Both the position numbers and the translations under genes were made by a program. The notes beneath the pieces are model-generated. The model did no database searches and was not told the origin of the DNA. It saw nothing but the letters and a program-made list of their open reading frames with translations. From positions 1-9,030 of the forward strand of contig JASFZI010000004.1 in assembly GCA_045107135.1 (NCBI GenBank): 9,030 nt of DNA, read 5' to 3'. Positions 1 through 6,990 of the stretch are shown piece by piece (positions within the stretch are counted from its first letter, which is position 1; every line of letters begins with the position of its first letter). The DNA comes from UBA6164 sp045107135 (GTDB lineage Bacteria; Patescibacteriota; Gracilibacteria; BD1-5; UBA6164).

Positions 1-228
1 ACATCTAGATGAGAGTATCAAATAGCTTGTGAGGCAAGTAAGTTAACAGATGCAAATGATCAAACAGATGCTGAACGGATATGGCTTTCAGCTGTTGGTG
101 GTACCACTGGTACTAATCGGGGTCGTAGTGCTCGTATCGTAGGTAACAGTGGTTGCGGAGACCAGGATTACAATAGTACAGGTAATCGTAGTGGTGGTAG
201 GTCTGCTAGGTTTGTCGTTCGTCCTTAG
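1..228 (+). CDS. C-terminal part of the DGR target protein (variable protein), 5' end outside the window
   Basis: The open frame (first base of the window, 75 codons visible) reads with code 25; the TGA at 10-12 is then Gly. It ends at TAG 226-228. The visible part starts with about 28 ordinary residues, then enters the variable repeat at base 87. That part is rich in Gly, Arg, Ser and Asn and ends in SARFVVRP. A C-terminal variable domain closing on a conserved strand is what C-type-lectin-fold DGR targets look like, but the fold cannot be proved from this piece. Relative to the template, nine residues are changed: eight Asn to Gly, Ser, Asp or Tyr, and one Lys to Arg. By analogy with known DGR targets the product is probably a surface or secreted ligand-binding protein; the N-terminus that would show a signal peptide is missing. 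Confidence 0.8.
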
Positions 229-234
229 TGCAAA
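87..234 (+). repeat. DGR variable repeat (VR)
   Basis: This 148-bp repeat is nearly identical to 2351-2498 (constant offset 2264, no gaps). The 12 mismatches lie at 100, 101, 128, 149, 166, 169, 176, 191, 196, 197, 200 and 201. In every one the other copy has A; here there is G in eleven and T in one (169). No mismatch falls on a template C, G or T. The last 33 bp (202-234) are identical in both copies and run through the stop codon. This is the expected place for the initiation-of-mutagenic-homing site, which sits at the 3' end of a VR. The direction A to N identifies this copy as recipient and the downstream copy as template. Confidence 0.96.
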
Positions 235-265
235 TTAGTTATCCGGGCAATCCAAAAATCCTTTT

Positions 266-302
266 AAATATAAATGGCTTGTAAGAGCCATTTATATTTT
301 TG
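266..302 (+). terminator. Hairpin just after VR, terminator of the target gene
   Basis: A perfect 14-bp stem (266-279 with 286-299) has a 6-nt loop and is followed by T residues, as in an intrinsic terminator. It begins 32 bp after the end of VR. In the Bordetella phage BPP-1 DGR a DNA hairpin shortly downstream of VR helps mark the homing target, so this stem could serve both roles; that second role is inference. Confidence 0.7.
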
Positions 303-305
303 TTT

Positions 306-420
306 ACTAAATCCCTTATGCCTATGAGGTGTTTAGTTTCCTTACGGTTTAGAAAAAGCATAAGGAATTTATGAAAAGCGTAAGGAATTTAAAAAAAAGC
401 GTAAGGAAACCGTAAGAAAA
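306..420 (+). repeat. Short tandem and inverted repeats in the leader upstream of the reverse transcriptase
   Basis: Three degenerate direct copies of AAAAGCRTAAGGAA start their GCRTAAGG cores at 358, 378 and 399, a period of 20-21 bp. Upstream lie two segments complementary to them: 309-321 pairs with 358-370 (12 of 13), and 337-350 pairs with 407-420 (13 of 14). The segment could fold into a multi-arm RNA or act as a cluster of binding sites. A weak promoter candidate lies just upstream (TTGTTT 300-305, 17-bp spacer, TATGAG 323-328). No family was recognised. It fills the gap between the target terminator and the RT start and holds no gene. Confidence 0.5.
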
Positions 421-455
421 GTCCTTTAAAGAAGCCATTTAAAATATTACAATTT

Positions 456-2156
456 ATGGAAAGTTTTACACTTGAAGAATTATATATTGCTTATGAAGAT
501 TGTATAAAGAATAAGAAGTCATCTAGAGATTATTTAGAATATGAATTAAAACACAAAAAAACAGATTTAATTAGGTTGCTTGAAGAAATAAATACTAAAA
601 CTTATAAGTTAGGGAATAGTTATAGCTTCATTGCTTATAAACCCAAAATTAGGGAAATATTTGCAGCTTGATTTAGGGATAGAATAGTGCATCATTTATT
701 AGTGTGAAAATTAGAAAATTATTTTGAAAAAAGGTTTATAAATAATGTTTTTAGTTGTAGAAAATGAAAATGAGCATTACTTTGAATAAAAACATTATTT
801 AAAAATTTAGGGAAGGTAGATGATAATAATTATTACCTACAATTAGATCTAAAATGATTTTTTATGAATATTGATAAAGAAATTTTATTTAGTTTAGTAA
901 ATAAACATATAACAAAAAAGAATTTTCAAAATTACAAATTACTTAGATATTTAATAAAAGAAATTATATTTAATAATCCTGTTGTTTGAGTAGAAAAAAG
1001 ATGAAAAATGTCTTTGTATAAACTTGTACCAAAATCAAAAAGTCTTTTTTGAAGACCCAAAAATAAAGGTTTACCAATATGAAATTTAACGAGTCAATTT
1101 TTTGCAAATATTTATTTAAATGAGTTAGATAATTATATCAAAAGAGAGTTGAAAACTAAGTATTATTATAGGTATGTAGATGATTTTATATTACTTTGAA
1201 CCTTTGATGAATTAATAGTAAAATTAGAAAAAATAGAAATATTTTTGGAAGATAAATTAAGATTAAGATTATCTGAAACTAAAACTAAATTTCTCCCAGT
1301 TAATTATGATATTGATTTTATAGGATATATCATAAGAGCTAAAAAAATAATGCTTCCTAGAAAAAGAAATATAAACTCTATGAAAGAGGTATTGTATCAA
1401 GAGAAAATGAATAATAAAGATACTTTTAATCATACTCTTTCAAGTATAAATTCTTATTTAGGTATATTAAAACAAGCTAAAACATATAGTCTAAGAAAAA
1501 AATATTTAACAAAACTAAATTCAATAATTTTTAAACAAAATAATTGATATTTAAAAGTAACAAGAAATGATACAATATATTCTATTTTAGATTCTAACAA
1601 AAAACCATTGAAGAAATATAGGGAAGCTCAGGTTCAATACAAAAACTTTGTAATAATTGTTCAGGTAGGATGTTTTTACAAAGTTTTTGATAAACAAGCT
1701 ATATATTTTTCTGAAAAATTATGATTAAAACTTACTATATTTAATCCAAAAACAAAGTGAGAAAGGATTATGTGTTGATTTCATCAAAATTGATTGGATA
1801 AATATATTTGATTAATAAAAGATAATAAGATTAATTCTGTATTATTAAAGCAAACAAAAGATACTATATGAATAATAGATAGAGAAATTTTTAAAATATT
1901 TGATTTTAAAAATAACTTTAAAATACCTATATATTCTAATAATAAGATAAATGAAATAAAAATTAATTATTACAAAAAATATTTAGCTAAACAAGAAAAT
2001 AAAAAAACTACAGATAAAGTAATTAATTTAAATACAAAAGATTTATTAGATATAAATAAAAATTTTATCTTAAATTTTAAAGAAACAGATTTTAGTAAAA
2101 AAACTTATTATGAATTAATAGAATATATAATACATCGGAAAAAGTTTTTAATTTAA
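456..2156 (+). CDS. DGR reverse transcriptase fused to a MutS domain-I-like module (566 aa)
   Basis: The protein copies the template-repeat RNA into mutated cDNA that replaces VR. It starts at ATG 456 and ends at TAA 2154-2156; in-frame TGAs read as Gly. The N-terminus has the AAGFRDRIVHH block (about residues 74-84) typical of DGR and group II-like RTs. Catalytic Asp is D131 in QLDLKGFF. Motif 4 reads IGNLTSQ (208-214), the DGR form rather than the QGxxxSP of retroviral and intron RTs. The active site is YVDD (240-243) followed by F, and FIGYIIR follows near 290. After about residue 393 comes a second module similar to the mismatch-recognition domain I of MutS: QVGCFYKVF (403-411), a segment like LGLxLT, one like MAGxPxH, and REIFKIF near its end. 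The mismatch-sensing Phe is kept (F407) but the partner Glu of F-x-E is Lys (K409). A lysine-rich tail of about 70 residues closes the protein. RT assignment is firm; the fused module is likely. Confidence 0.93.
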
Positions 2157-2350
2157 AAGAGCCTAGAACAATTTCTAAGCTCAAATTAGGTTAAAATCTA
2201 TTATGGAATGTAGTAGATACCTTTTATTTTTTATAATTTGGGTTTTATTCACTATAAAATTTATAGTTAAAAACGAGTTATATTTCTTAGTATAAAATAT
2301 AAATTACTAATGGATATAGGAAAAAATCAGTAAAAGAAATAAAACAAAGC
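2157..2350 (+). other. Intergenic leader between the RT gene and TR
   Basis: This AT-rich segment holds a 10-bp stem with one mismatch (2159-2168 with 2173-2182, 4-nt loop) right after the RT stop, without a following T run. It also holds a 17-bp palindrome (2251-2267). It presumably forms the 5' part of the template RNA. No gene and no convincing promoter were seen. Confidence 0.45.
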
Positions 2351-2498
2351 TTCAGCTGTTGGTAATACCACTGGTACTAATCGGGGTCGTAATGCTCGTA
2401 TCGTAGGTAACAATGGTTGCGGAGACCAGAATAACAATAATACAGGTAATCGTAATGGTAATAAATCTGCTAGGTTTGTCGTTCGTCCTTAGTGCAAA
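2351..2498 (+). repeat. DGR template repeat (TR)
   Basis: The template copy has the same orientation as the RT and lies between the RT and avd. It contains 43 adenines, 12 of which are altered in VR. In the reading frame of the target, variable positions are AAT or AAC (twelve Asn codons) plus one AAA. AAY is the classic DGR choice because no substitution of its adenines gives a stop. The fixed scaffold is written with A-poor codons: all eight Gly are GGT or GGA, and Arg is mostly CGT, although nearby genes use TGA for Gly and AGA for Arg heavily. The segment is much richer in GC than its surroundings. It is transcribed but presumably not translated. Confidence 0.95.
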
Positions 2499-2519
2499 AT
2501 ATAATAATAATTTAAAAAC

Positions 2520-2861
2520 ATGGCAAGATATGAACATTTAAATGTATACAAAGAAGTATACAATTTATCAGTGTGCTTATTTTCTGATATATCAAAATTT
2601 GATAGAAATTACAAGTTCACTATTTGAGATAAAATTATAAATATCCTTATAGAAGTTTTAGAACTTATAATATATATAAATAATCTTGATATACTTAATA
2701 GAAAAACTTATTTTTTGAAATTAGAAAAATCATTAGAAAGATTAGTTATATTTATAAACATAACTAATGACTTAAAACTATTTTGAAATCCTAAAAAATA
2801 TCTAAATTATTTAGAGATTTTAGTGAAAGTAAAAAAGATGGTTAAATGTTGGAATAGATAG
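2520..2861 (+). CDS. avd: DGR accessory protein Avd (four-helix bundle, 113 aa)
   Basis: Avd proteins are small basic helical proteins of the 23S-rRNA-intervening-sequence-protein type. They form a pentameric barrel, bind the DGR RT and template RNA, and are needed for mutagenic cDNA synthesis. The start ATG 2520 gives MARYEHLNVYKEVYNL, very like the usual Avd N-terminus. A helix containing NYKFTIGDKI follows (family form YKYTxGExL), then an amphipathic LIEVLELIIYINN helix. A loop with DLKLFGNPKKYLNYLEIL follows, and the C-terminus is basic (KVKKMVKCWNR). Two in-frame TGAs are Gly. It ends at TAG 2859-2861. It lies 21 bp after TR, so any RNA required downstream of TR must overlap this gene. 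No Shine-Dalgarno sequence precedes the start. Confidence 0.88.
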
Positions 2862-2950
2862 GTCGTGAATTATTTAAGGTTTTAGATTTTTGAAATTAAT
2901 TTAATTTTGTTTGTATAAATAAAATATACATAAAAAAAATAATATATTAC

Positions 2951-2980
2951 ATATCTGAAGCTAAAAGATATTTTTTTTTA
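2951..2980 (+). terminator. Weak terminator candidate downstream of avd
   Basis: A 6-bp AT-rich stem (2951-2956 with 2966-2971) is followed directly by a run of T residues. The T run is convincing but the stem is weak. It lies 90 bp after the avd stop and is the only terminator-like signal before the nrd promoter. Confidence 0.35.
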
Positions 2981-3139
2981 ACATTTTATAATAATTTATT
3001 AACATGATTGTAGTAAAAAATTTAGCAAAAAACATAAATTTTGCTACACTAAAGAAAGTTTACTATTTGTAAAAATATATATAGAAAAATTCCATTAAAA
3101 TAAATTTAAAAATAGTCAATCTAAAATGACTAAAAAAAG

Positions 3140-3193
3140 TTGGAAAAAACTATATATTGTATATGATGTGTAACACTACATACAACATGTAGT
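3140..3193 (+). promoter_or_regulatory. nrd operon promoter with an NrdR-box-like operator
   Basis: A -35-like TTGGAA (3140-3145), a 16-bp spacer and a -10-like TATGAT (3162-3167) lie 56 bp before the nrdD start. The spacer and first -10 base (3147-3162, AAACTATATATTGTAT) match 14 of 16 positions of the known NrdR box form ACACTATATATTGTGT. A bound repressor would block the promoter. A second palindrome follows (3175-3181 with 3187-3193, 5-nt spacer); it does not fit the NrdR consensus well, although NrdR normally binds two boxes. The presence of nrdR in the same operon supports the reading. Confidence 0.45.
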
Positions 3194-3222
3194 TTTATTT
3201 TAAGAGTAACTAATCGAAAAGT

Positions 3223-5427
3223 ATGCCTATATATAAAGTAAGAAAGAGGAACTGAGCTATTGTAACTTTTGATAAAAAAAAGATAGAAGATGCAATTATT
3301 GCGTCAATCAAGGCTTCATGATGAGAAGAGTTTGATGCAGTTAAATCTATAACTAATATCACTATAGCTTTGGTAGAAGCTAAAGTTTGAAAAAATATAC
3401 CAGATATTGAGCAAATTCAAAATTGAGTTGAAGAAGCTTTAATAAAAGAATGACATAATGAGGTTGCTAAAAACTTTATTGTGTATAGAGAAAAAAGAAA
3501 AGAAGCAAGAGAAGATGCTAGTGTTGTTATTGAGGTAGGACAAAGTATGGAAGAATATTTAGATCGTTCTGATTGGAGAGTAAATGCTAATGCTAACTCG
3601 GGTTATTCTTTAGGGGGAATGATATTAAATATTTCAGGTAAAGTAACGGCTAATTATTGGTTAAGTCATATTTATTCAGCAGAAATTTGAAATTTGCATA
3701 GAAATTGAGATTATCATATTCATGATTTGGATATGTTTTGTGGATATTGTGCTGGTTGGAGTTTAAGAGCATTACTTGAAGAATGATTTAATTGTGGAGA
3801 TAATAGAATAGATTCTTCTCCTGCAAAAAATCTTCAAGCTGCAGTTAATCAAATGATTAATTTCCTTTGAACATTACAAAATGAATGGGCTTGAGCTCAA
3901 GCGTTTTCATCTTTTGATACTTATTTAGCTCCATATGTGCATAAATATAAAGAAGAAATAAAAGCTGATTTAAAAAAGACTAATGCATCATTTAAAAATA
4001 AAGAAGCAAAGAAAAAATATGTTCACGATAAAACATATAAATATGTTTATCAACAAATGCAAAATTTTATTTTTGGTTTAAATGTTCCTTCTAGATGGGG
4101 TACACAAACTCCATTTACTAATATTACATTAGATTGGACTTGTCCAGAAGATTTGAAAGATAAGGCTTTGCTTTTAGGATGAATAGAAAGCGGAGATTAT
4201 AAGAAAAAATATTCAGAATTAGAAGATGAAATGAGAATAATTAACAGAGCGTTAATTGATGTATATGTAAAATGAGATAATAATGGTAGAGTATTTACTT
4301 TCCCAATTCCAACTTACAATATTACTCCAGATTTTCCATGGGATGATCCAGATATTGATGCATTATTTGAAATGACAGCTAAGTATGGTTTACCATATTT
4401 CCAAAACTTTGTTTGATCTCAATTTAAAAGAGTTAAAAAAGATGATTGAACAATTGAAAAAGTAGATAATCCAGATGCATATAAGCCATGAGCGGTTAGA
4501 TCGATGTGTTGTAGATTACAACTTGATTTATCACAGCTTAAAAAAAGATGAGGTTGATTATTCGGTAGTGCTGAAATGACTTGAAGTATTTGAGTAGTTA
4601 CAGTAAATATGGCTCGTATAGGTTATAATAAGGCATGAAATAAAGAAGATTTTAAAAAGCAAGTATCATATTTAATGGAACAAGCTAAAACTTCTTTAGA
4701 ATTAAAAAGAAAAGTTATAACTAAATGGTTAGAATCAGGATTATATCCTTATACTTATAGATATTTAAGAAGTTTTAGAAATCATTTTTCTACTATTTGA
4801 TTAAATGGTATGAATGAAGCAATTCTTAATTTTACTGCATGAAAAGAGAATATTTCAACTGATTGGTGAAAAGAATTTGCAACAGAAATATTAGACTTAA
4901 TGAGAGATAAATTAAAAGTATTTCAGGAAGAAACATGAAATATGTATAATCTTGAAGCTACTCCAGCTGAAGGTACAACATATAGATTTGCAAAAGAAGA
5001 TAAAAAACAAATGCCAAATATTATTCAAGCAGGTACTGCAGACGCTCCATACTATACGAACTCTTCTCAACTACCAGTTTGATATACAAATGATGCATTT
5101 GAAGCATTAGAAGAACAAAATGATCTTCAATGTAAATATACTTGATGAACAGTGCTTCATCTATATATGGGTGAAAGATTAACTGATAGTGAAGCATGTA
5201 AGAATTTTGTTAGAAAAGTATTAAGTAATTATCAATTACCATATATAACAATTTCACCAACTTTCTCAATATGTCCAAAACATGGATATGTAAATTGAGA
5301 ACATGATTTTTGTCCAAAGTGTGATGAAGAAAAATGATATAAATGATGAAAATTTGATATAGAAACAAGAACTAAATATACAGATGATGATAAAAAAATG
5401 GAAGCAATTAAGGGTAAACAAATATAA
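3223..5427 (+). CDS. nrdD: Anaerobic (class III) ribonucleoside-triphosphate reductase, main part without the glycyl-radical loop (734 aa)
   Basis: It reduces ribonucleoside triphosphates to deoxyribonucleotides under anoxia. Residues 1 to about 95 form an ATP-cone (KRNGAIVTFDKKKIEDAI near the start), the allosteric activity site. The catalytic barrel has CGYCAGWSLRALL (Cys 173 and 176) and SMCCRLQLD (Cys 429/430), matching the two conserved cysteine regions of the family, one of which supplies the thiyl radical. Other family blocks are GLNGMNEAILNF, EATPAEGTTYRF and APYYTNSSQLP. A zinc ribbon follows, C684-x2-H687 and C697-x2-C700. About thirty TGAs fall at glycines. The protein ends with KGKQI at TAA 5425-5427, before the RVxGY radical loop that every active NrdD needs; that part is encoded at 5589-5780. 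It is the first gene of the operon. No Shine-Dalgarno sequence is present. Confidence 0.95.
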
Positions 5428-5588
5428 AAAGTGTACTTGAATTTAGCCCCCTATCTTGAATTCTTTCCCCCTTCTGGAGAAAGAGGAACATGGTAAATTC
5501 AAAAATTAAAATGTAGTCTCTTTCCCCTGATAAGGGGAGAGAATTCAAGTGAGAGGTTTTAATATATTATATTATTAATTATAACATT
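5428..5588. other. 161-bp gap splitting the nrdD coding sequence
   Basis: The gap contains stops in all forward frames and no gene. The left two thirds are GC-richer than the surroundings and hold the inverted-repeat element at 5435-5550; the right third (5552-5588) is pure A/T-rich leader of the next gene. The coding frame after the gap differs from that before it. Confidence 0.8.
5435..5550. mobile_element. MITE-like inverted-repeat element inside the split nrdD
   Basis: The ends are imperfect inverted repeats: 5435-5455 and the complement of 5529-5550 both read ACTTGAATT, three or four variable bases, CCCC, then a TATC-like end. A third copy of the CTTGAATT...CCCCC motif lies inside, in the left orientation (5455-5471). 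The right side also forms a 10-bp stem with one G-T pair (5519-5528 with 5533-5542, loop GATA), and the left side a 6-bp stem (5462-5467 with 5479-5484). Possible remnants of a duplicated target are the similar flanks CAAATAT (5419-5425) and GCAATAT (5595-5601). There is no transposase, so it would be non-autonomous. The alternative is a structured RNA or attenuator between two cistrons. Confidence 0.5.
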
Positions 5589-5780
5589 ATGTCAGCAATA
5601 TTTTTGAATTCAGAAGGTCAAGAAGTAGAAAGAACTAGATGTCAAATTTATACTAGAGTTATGGGATATCACAGACCAGTTACTAGCTTCAATATTTGAA
5701 AAAAATCAGAATTTTATTCTAGAAATTATTTCGTAGAAGGATGCGCTAATGCAGAATTTTCTAATGAATATGCTTGTTAA
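5589..5780 (+). CDS. Stand-alone glycyl-radical domain of class III ribonucleotide reductase (63 aa)
   Basis: The frame starts at ATG 5589 and ends at TAA 5778-5780. The sequence is the C-terminal loop of NrdD: RTRCQIYTRVMGYHRPV, with radical Gly26 in RVMGY, then NIGKKSEFYSR and YF (Gly37 is TGA). In continuous NrdD proteins this segment follows the zinc ribbon after a short linker; here it is a separate polypeptide. It would sit in the NrdD active site, be activated by NrdG, and pass the radical to the NrdD cysteine. The arrangement resembles the detached glycyl-radical subunit GrcA (YfiD), which serves pyruvate formate-lyase. All core residues are intact, which argues against decay. Only the first three or four residues seem to come from the inserted sequence. 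It overlaps nothing, and nrdG starts 10 bp later. Confidence 0.88.
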
Positions 5781-5790
5781 TAAATAATTT

Positions 5791-6519
5791 ATGCACAGTG
5801 AAACAAGTACTCTTGGGATACAAATATCATGAATAAATAAATTTAGTTTAATTGATTTTCCATGAGAAATATCATGTATAATTTTCACACCTGGATGCAA
5901 TTTCAGGTGTGGTTTTTGTCATAATAGCCAGTTTGTTTTACAAGAAAAACTTAAAGATGTTTACAAGATGCTAATATCAGAAAGAGCTGTCTTTAATTTT
6001 TTGGAAAAAAGAAAATGAAAACTGACATGAGTTTCTATATGTTGATGAGAACCTACATTACAAAAAGATTTAATAGATTTTTGTATAAAAGTAAAAAAAA
6101 TGTGATATAAAATTAAACTTGATACAAATGGGAGAAGTCCTCAAGTTATTAAAAAACTTATAAAAAATGGCTTGGTTGATTATATAGCTATGGATATAAA
6201 ACATGAAATATGAAGCTTTAGTGTTTCGGCTTGATTACAAATAGATGAAAAACCTTATTTAGAATCTATTAAGATACTTTTGGATTCTAGTATAGACTAT
6301 GAATTTAGAACTACTGTAATAAAATGAGTTCATAATGAAAAAATAATAAAAAATATAGCAAAATATATTAGGTGAGCAAAAAAATATTTTTTACAAAATT
6401 ATAAATGATGAAATACTCTAGATAAGAATTTTGTAGGAGAAAGTTTTTTTCCACAAGAATTAGAAAAATTTAAAAGTATAGCAGAAAAATATATAAAAAA
6501 AGTATGAATTAGAAATTAA
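5791..6519 (+). CDS. nrdG: Anaerobic ribonucleotide reductase activating protein, radical SAM (242 aa)
   Basis: It uses S-adenosylmethionine and a 4Fe-4S cluster to abstract hydrogen from the glycine of the NrdD radical loop. The cluster motif is C36-x3-C40-x2-C43 within PGCNFRCGFCHNSQ, preceded by the family N-terminus GINKFSLIDFPGE. The SAM-binding GGEP motif is at 85-88, with both glycines written TGA. Later come LDTNG and a VDYIAMDIKH segment. Length and N-terminus fit the roughly 230-residue NrdG2 type better than the shorter Escherichia coli type. The first in-frame ATG (5791) is chosen; it lies 10 bp after the glycyl-radical gene and 10 bp separate it from nrdR. The close spacing supports co-transcription with its substrate. 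Confidence 0.93.
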
Positions 6520-6529
6520 TTAAAAAATT

Positions 6530-6973
6530 ATGCATTGTCCAAAGTGTAAAAATGTAGATACAAAAGTAATAGATTCAAGATTGATTGAAAACTGAAAATC
6601 TATTAGAAGAAGAAGAGAATGTGAAAGATGTAATCATAGATATACTACATATGAAAAAAAAGAATTTGTAAAATTTATGGTTATAAAAAGTAATGGAAAT
6701 AAAGAAATATATGAAAAAGAAAAATTAGAGAAAAGTATATTAATTGCATGTAATAAAAGAAAAATAGATTATGAAAGAATTGAACAAATGATTTCAAATT
6801 TAGAAAATTTATGGGCGTCAAATAAATCAGGAGTAACATCAAAAAGAATATGAAAAGATGTTTTGAATGCTTTATTAAAATTAGATGAAGTGGCTTATAT
6901 TAGGTATGCTTCAGTTCACCTAAATTTTGAAACAGCTAAAGATTTTACTGAATTTATAAGTAAAGAAAAATAA
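6530..6973 (+). CDS. nrdR: Transcriptional repressor NrdR (147 aa)
   Basis: NrdR senses ATP and dATP through an ATP-cone and represses ribonucleotide reductase operons by binding paired NrdR boxes. The zinc ribbon is clear at the N-terminus: MHCPKC (C3, C6) and CERC (C31, C34), with the basic RRRRE stretch and RYTTYE between and after. Residues from about 47 to 137 form the ATP-cone (IYEKEKLEKSILIACNKR, then the VAYIRYASVHLNF block that is nearly invariant in the family). Length is typical (about 150). It is the fourth gene of the operon, 10 bp after nrdG and 17 bp before the R2 gene, so it probably controls its own transcription through the box at 3147-3162. Confidence 0.96.
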
Positions 6974-6990
6974 TAATAATAACAATAAAG

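Larger units (their letters stand above)
2862..3222. other. AT-rich intergenic region between the DGR and the nrd operon
   Basis: No coding sequence was found on either strand under code 25. Contents, in order: a weak terminator-like stem with a T run (2951-2980), an 8-bp hairpin (3023-3030 with 3039-3046) of unknown role that is followed by a T run only on the minus strand, and the nrdD promoter region (3140-3193). The remainder is low-complexity A/T sequence. Confidence 0.6.

Noticed and set aside
358..411. CRISPR-like array
   Set aside because: The three short repeats at 20-21 bp spacing leave no room for spacers and no cas gene is nearby.
456..1547. Broken RT pseudogene with many TGA stops
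   Set aside because: The TGAs coincide with glycines of RT motifs (for example IGNLTSQ), and the frame stays intact for 566 codons under code 25.
2352..2537. Minus-strand open frame of 61 codons across TR
   Set aside because: It is the complement of the template repeat; its Ser/Thr/Ile-rich translation mirrors AAT and GGT codons and has no family features.
3023..3046. 8-bp hairpin as a terminator or small RNA between avd and nrdD
   Set aside because: On the + strand no T run follows and no promoter or gene can be tied to it; in such AT-rich DNA it may be chance.
3175..3185. 11-bp sequence upstream of nrdD repeated in inverse orientation at 8217-8227
   Set aside because: Several 11-bp matches are expected by chance in a 9-kb AT-rich window, so a shared operator cannot be claimed.
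5425..5600. Group I intron or intein in nrdD, as known in phage T4 and others
   Set aside because: At about 176 bp it is shorter than known self-splicing group I introns, no P7-like core was seen, and stops in all frames rule out an intein.
5706..5900. Minus-strand open frame of 64 codons
   Set aside because: It lies opposite the glycyl-radical gene and the nrdG start, both of which are well-supported families on the + strand.
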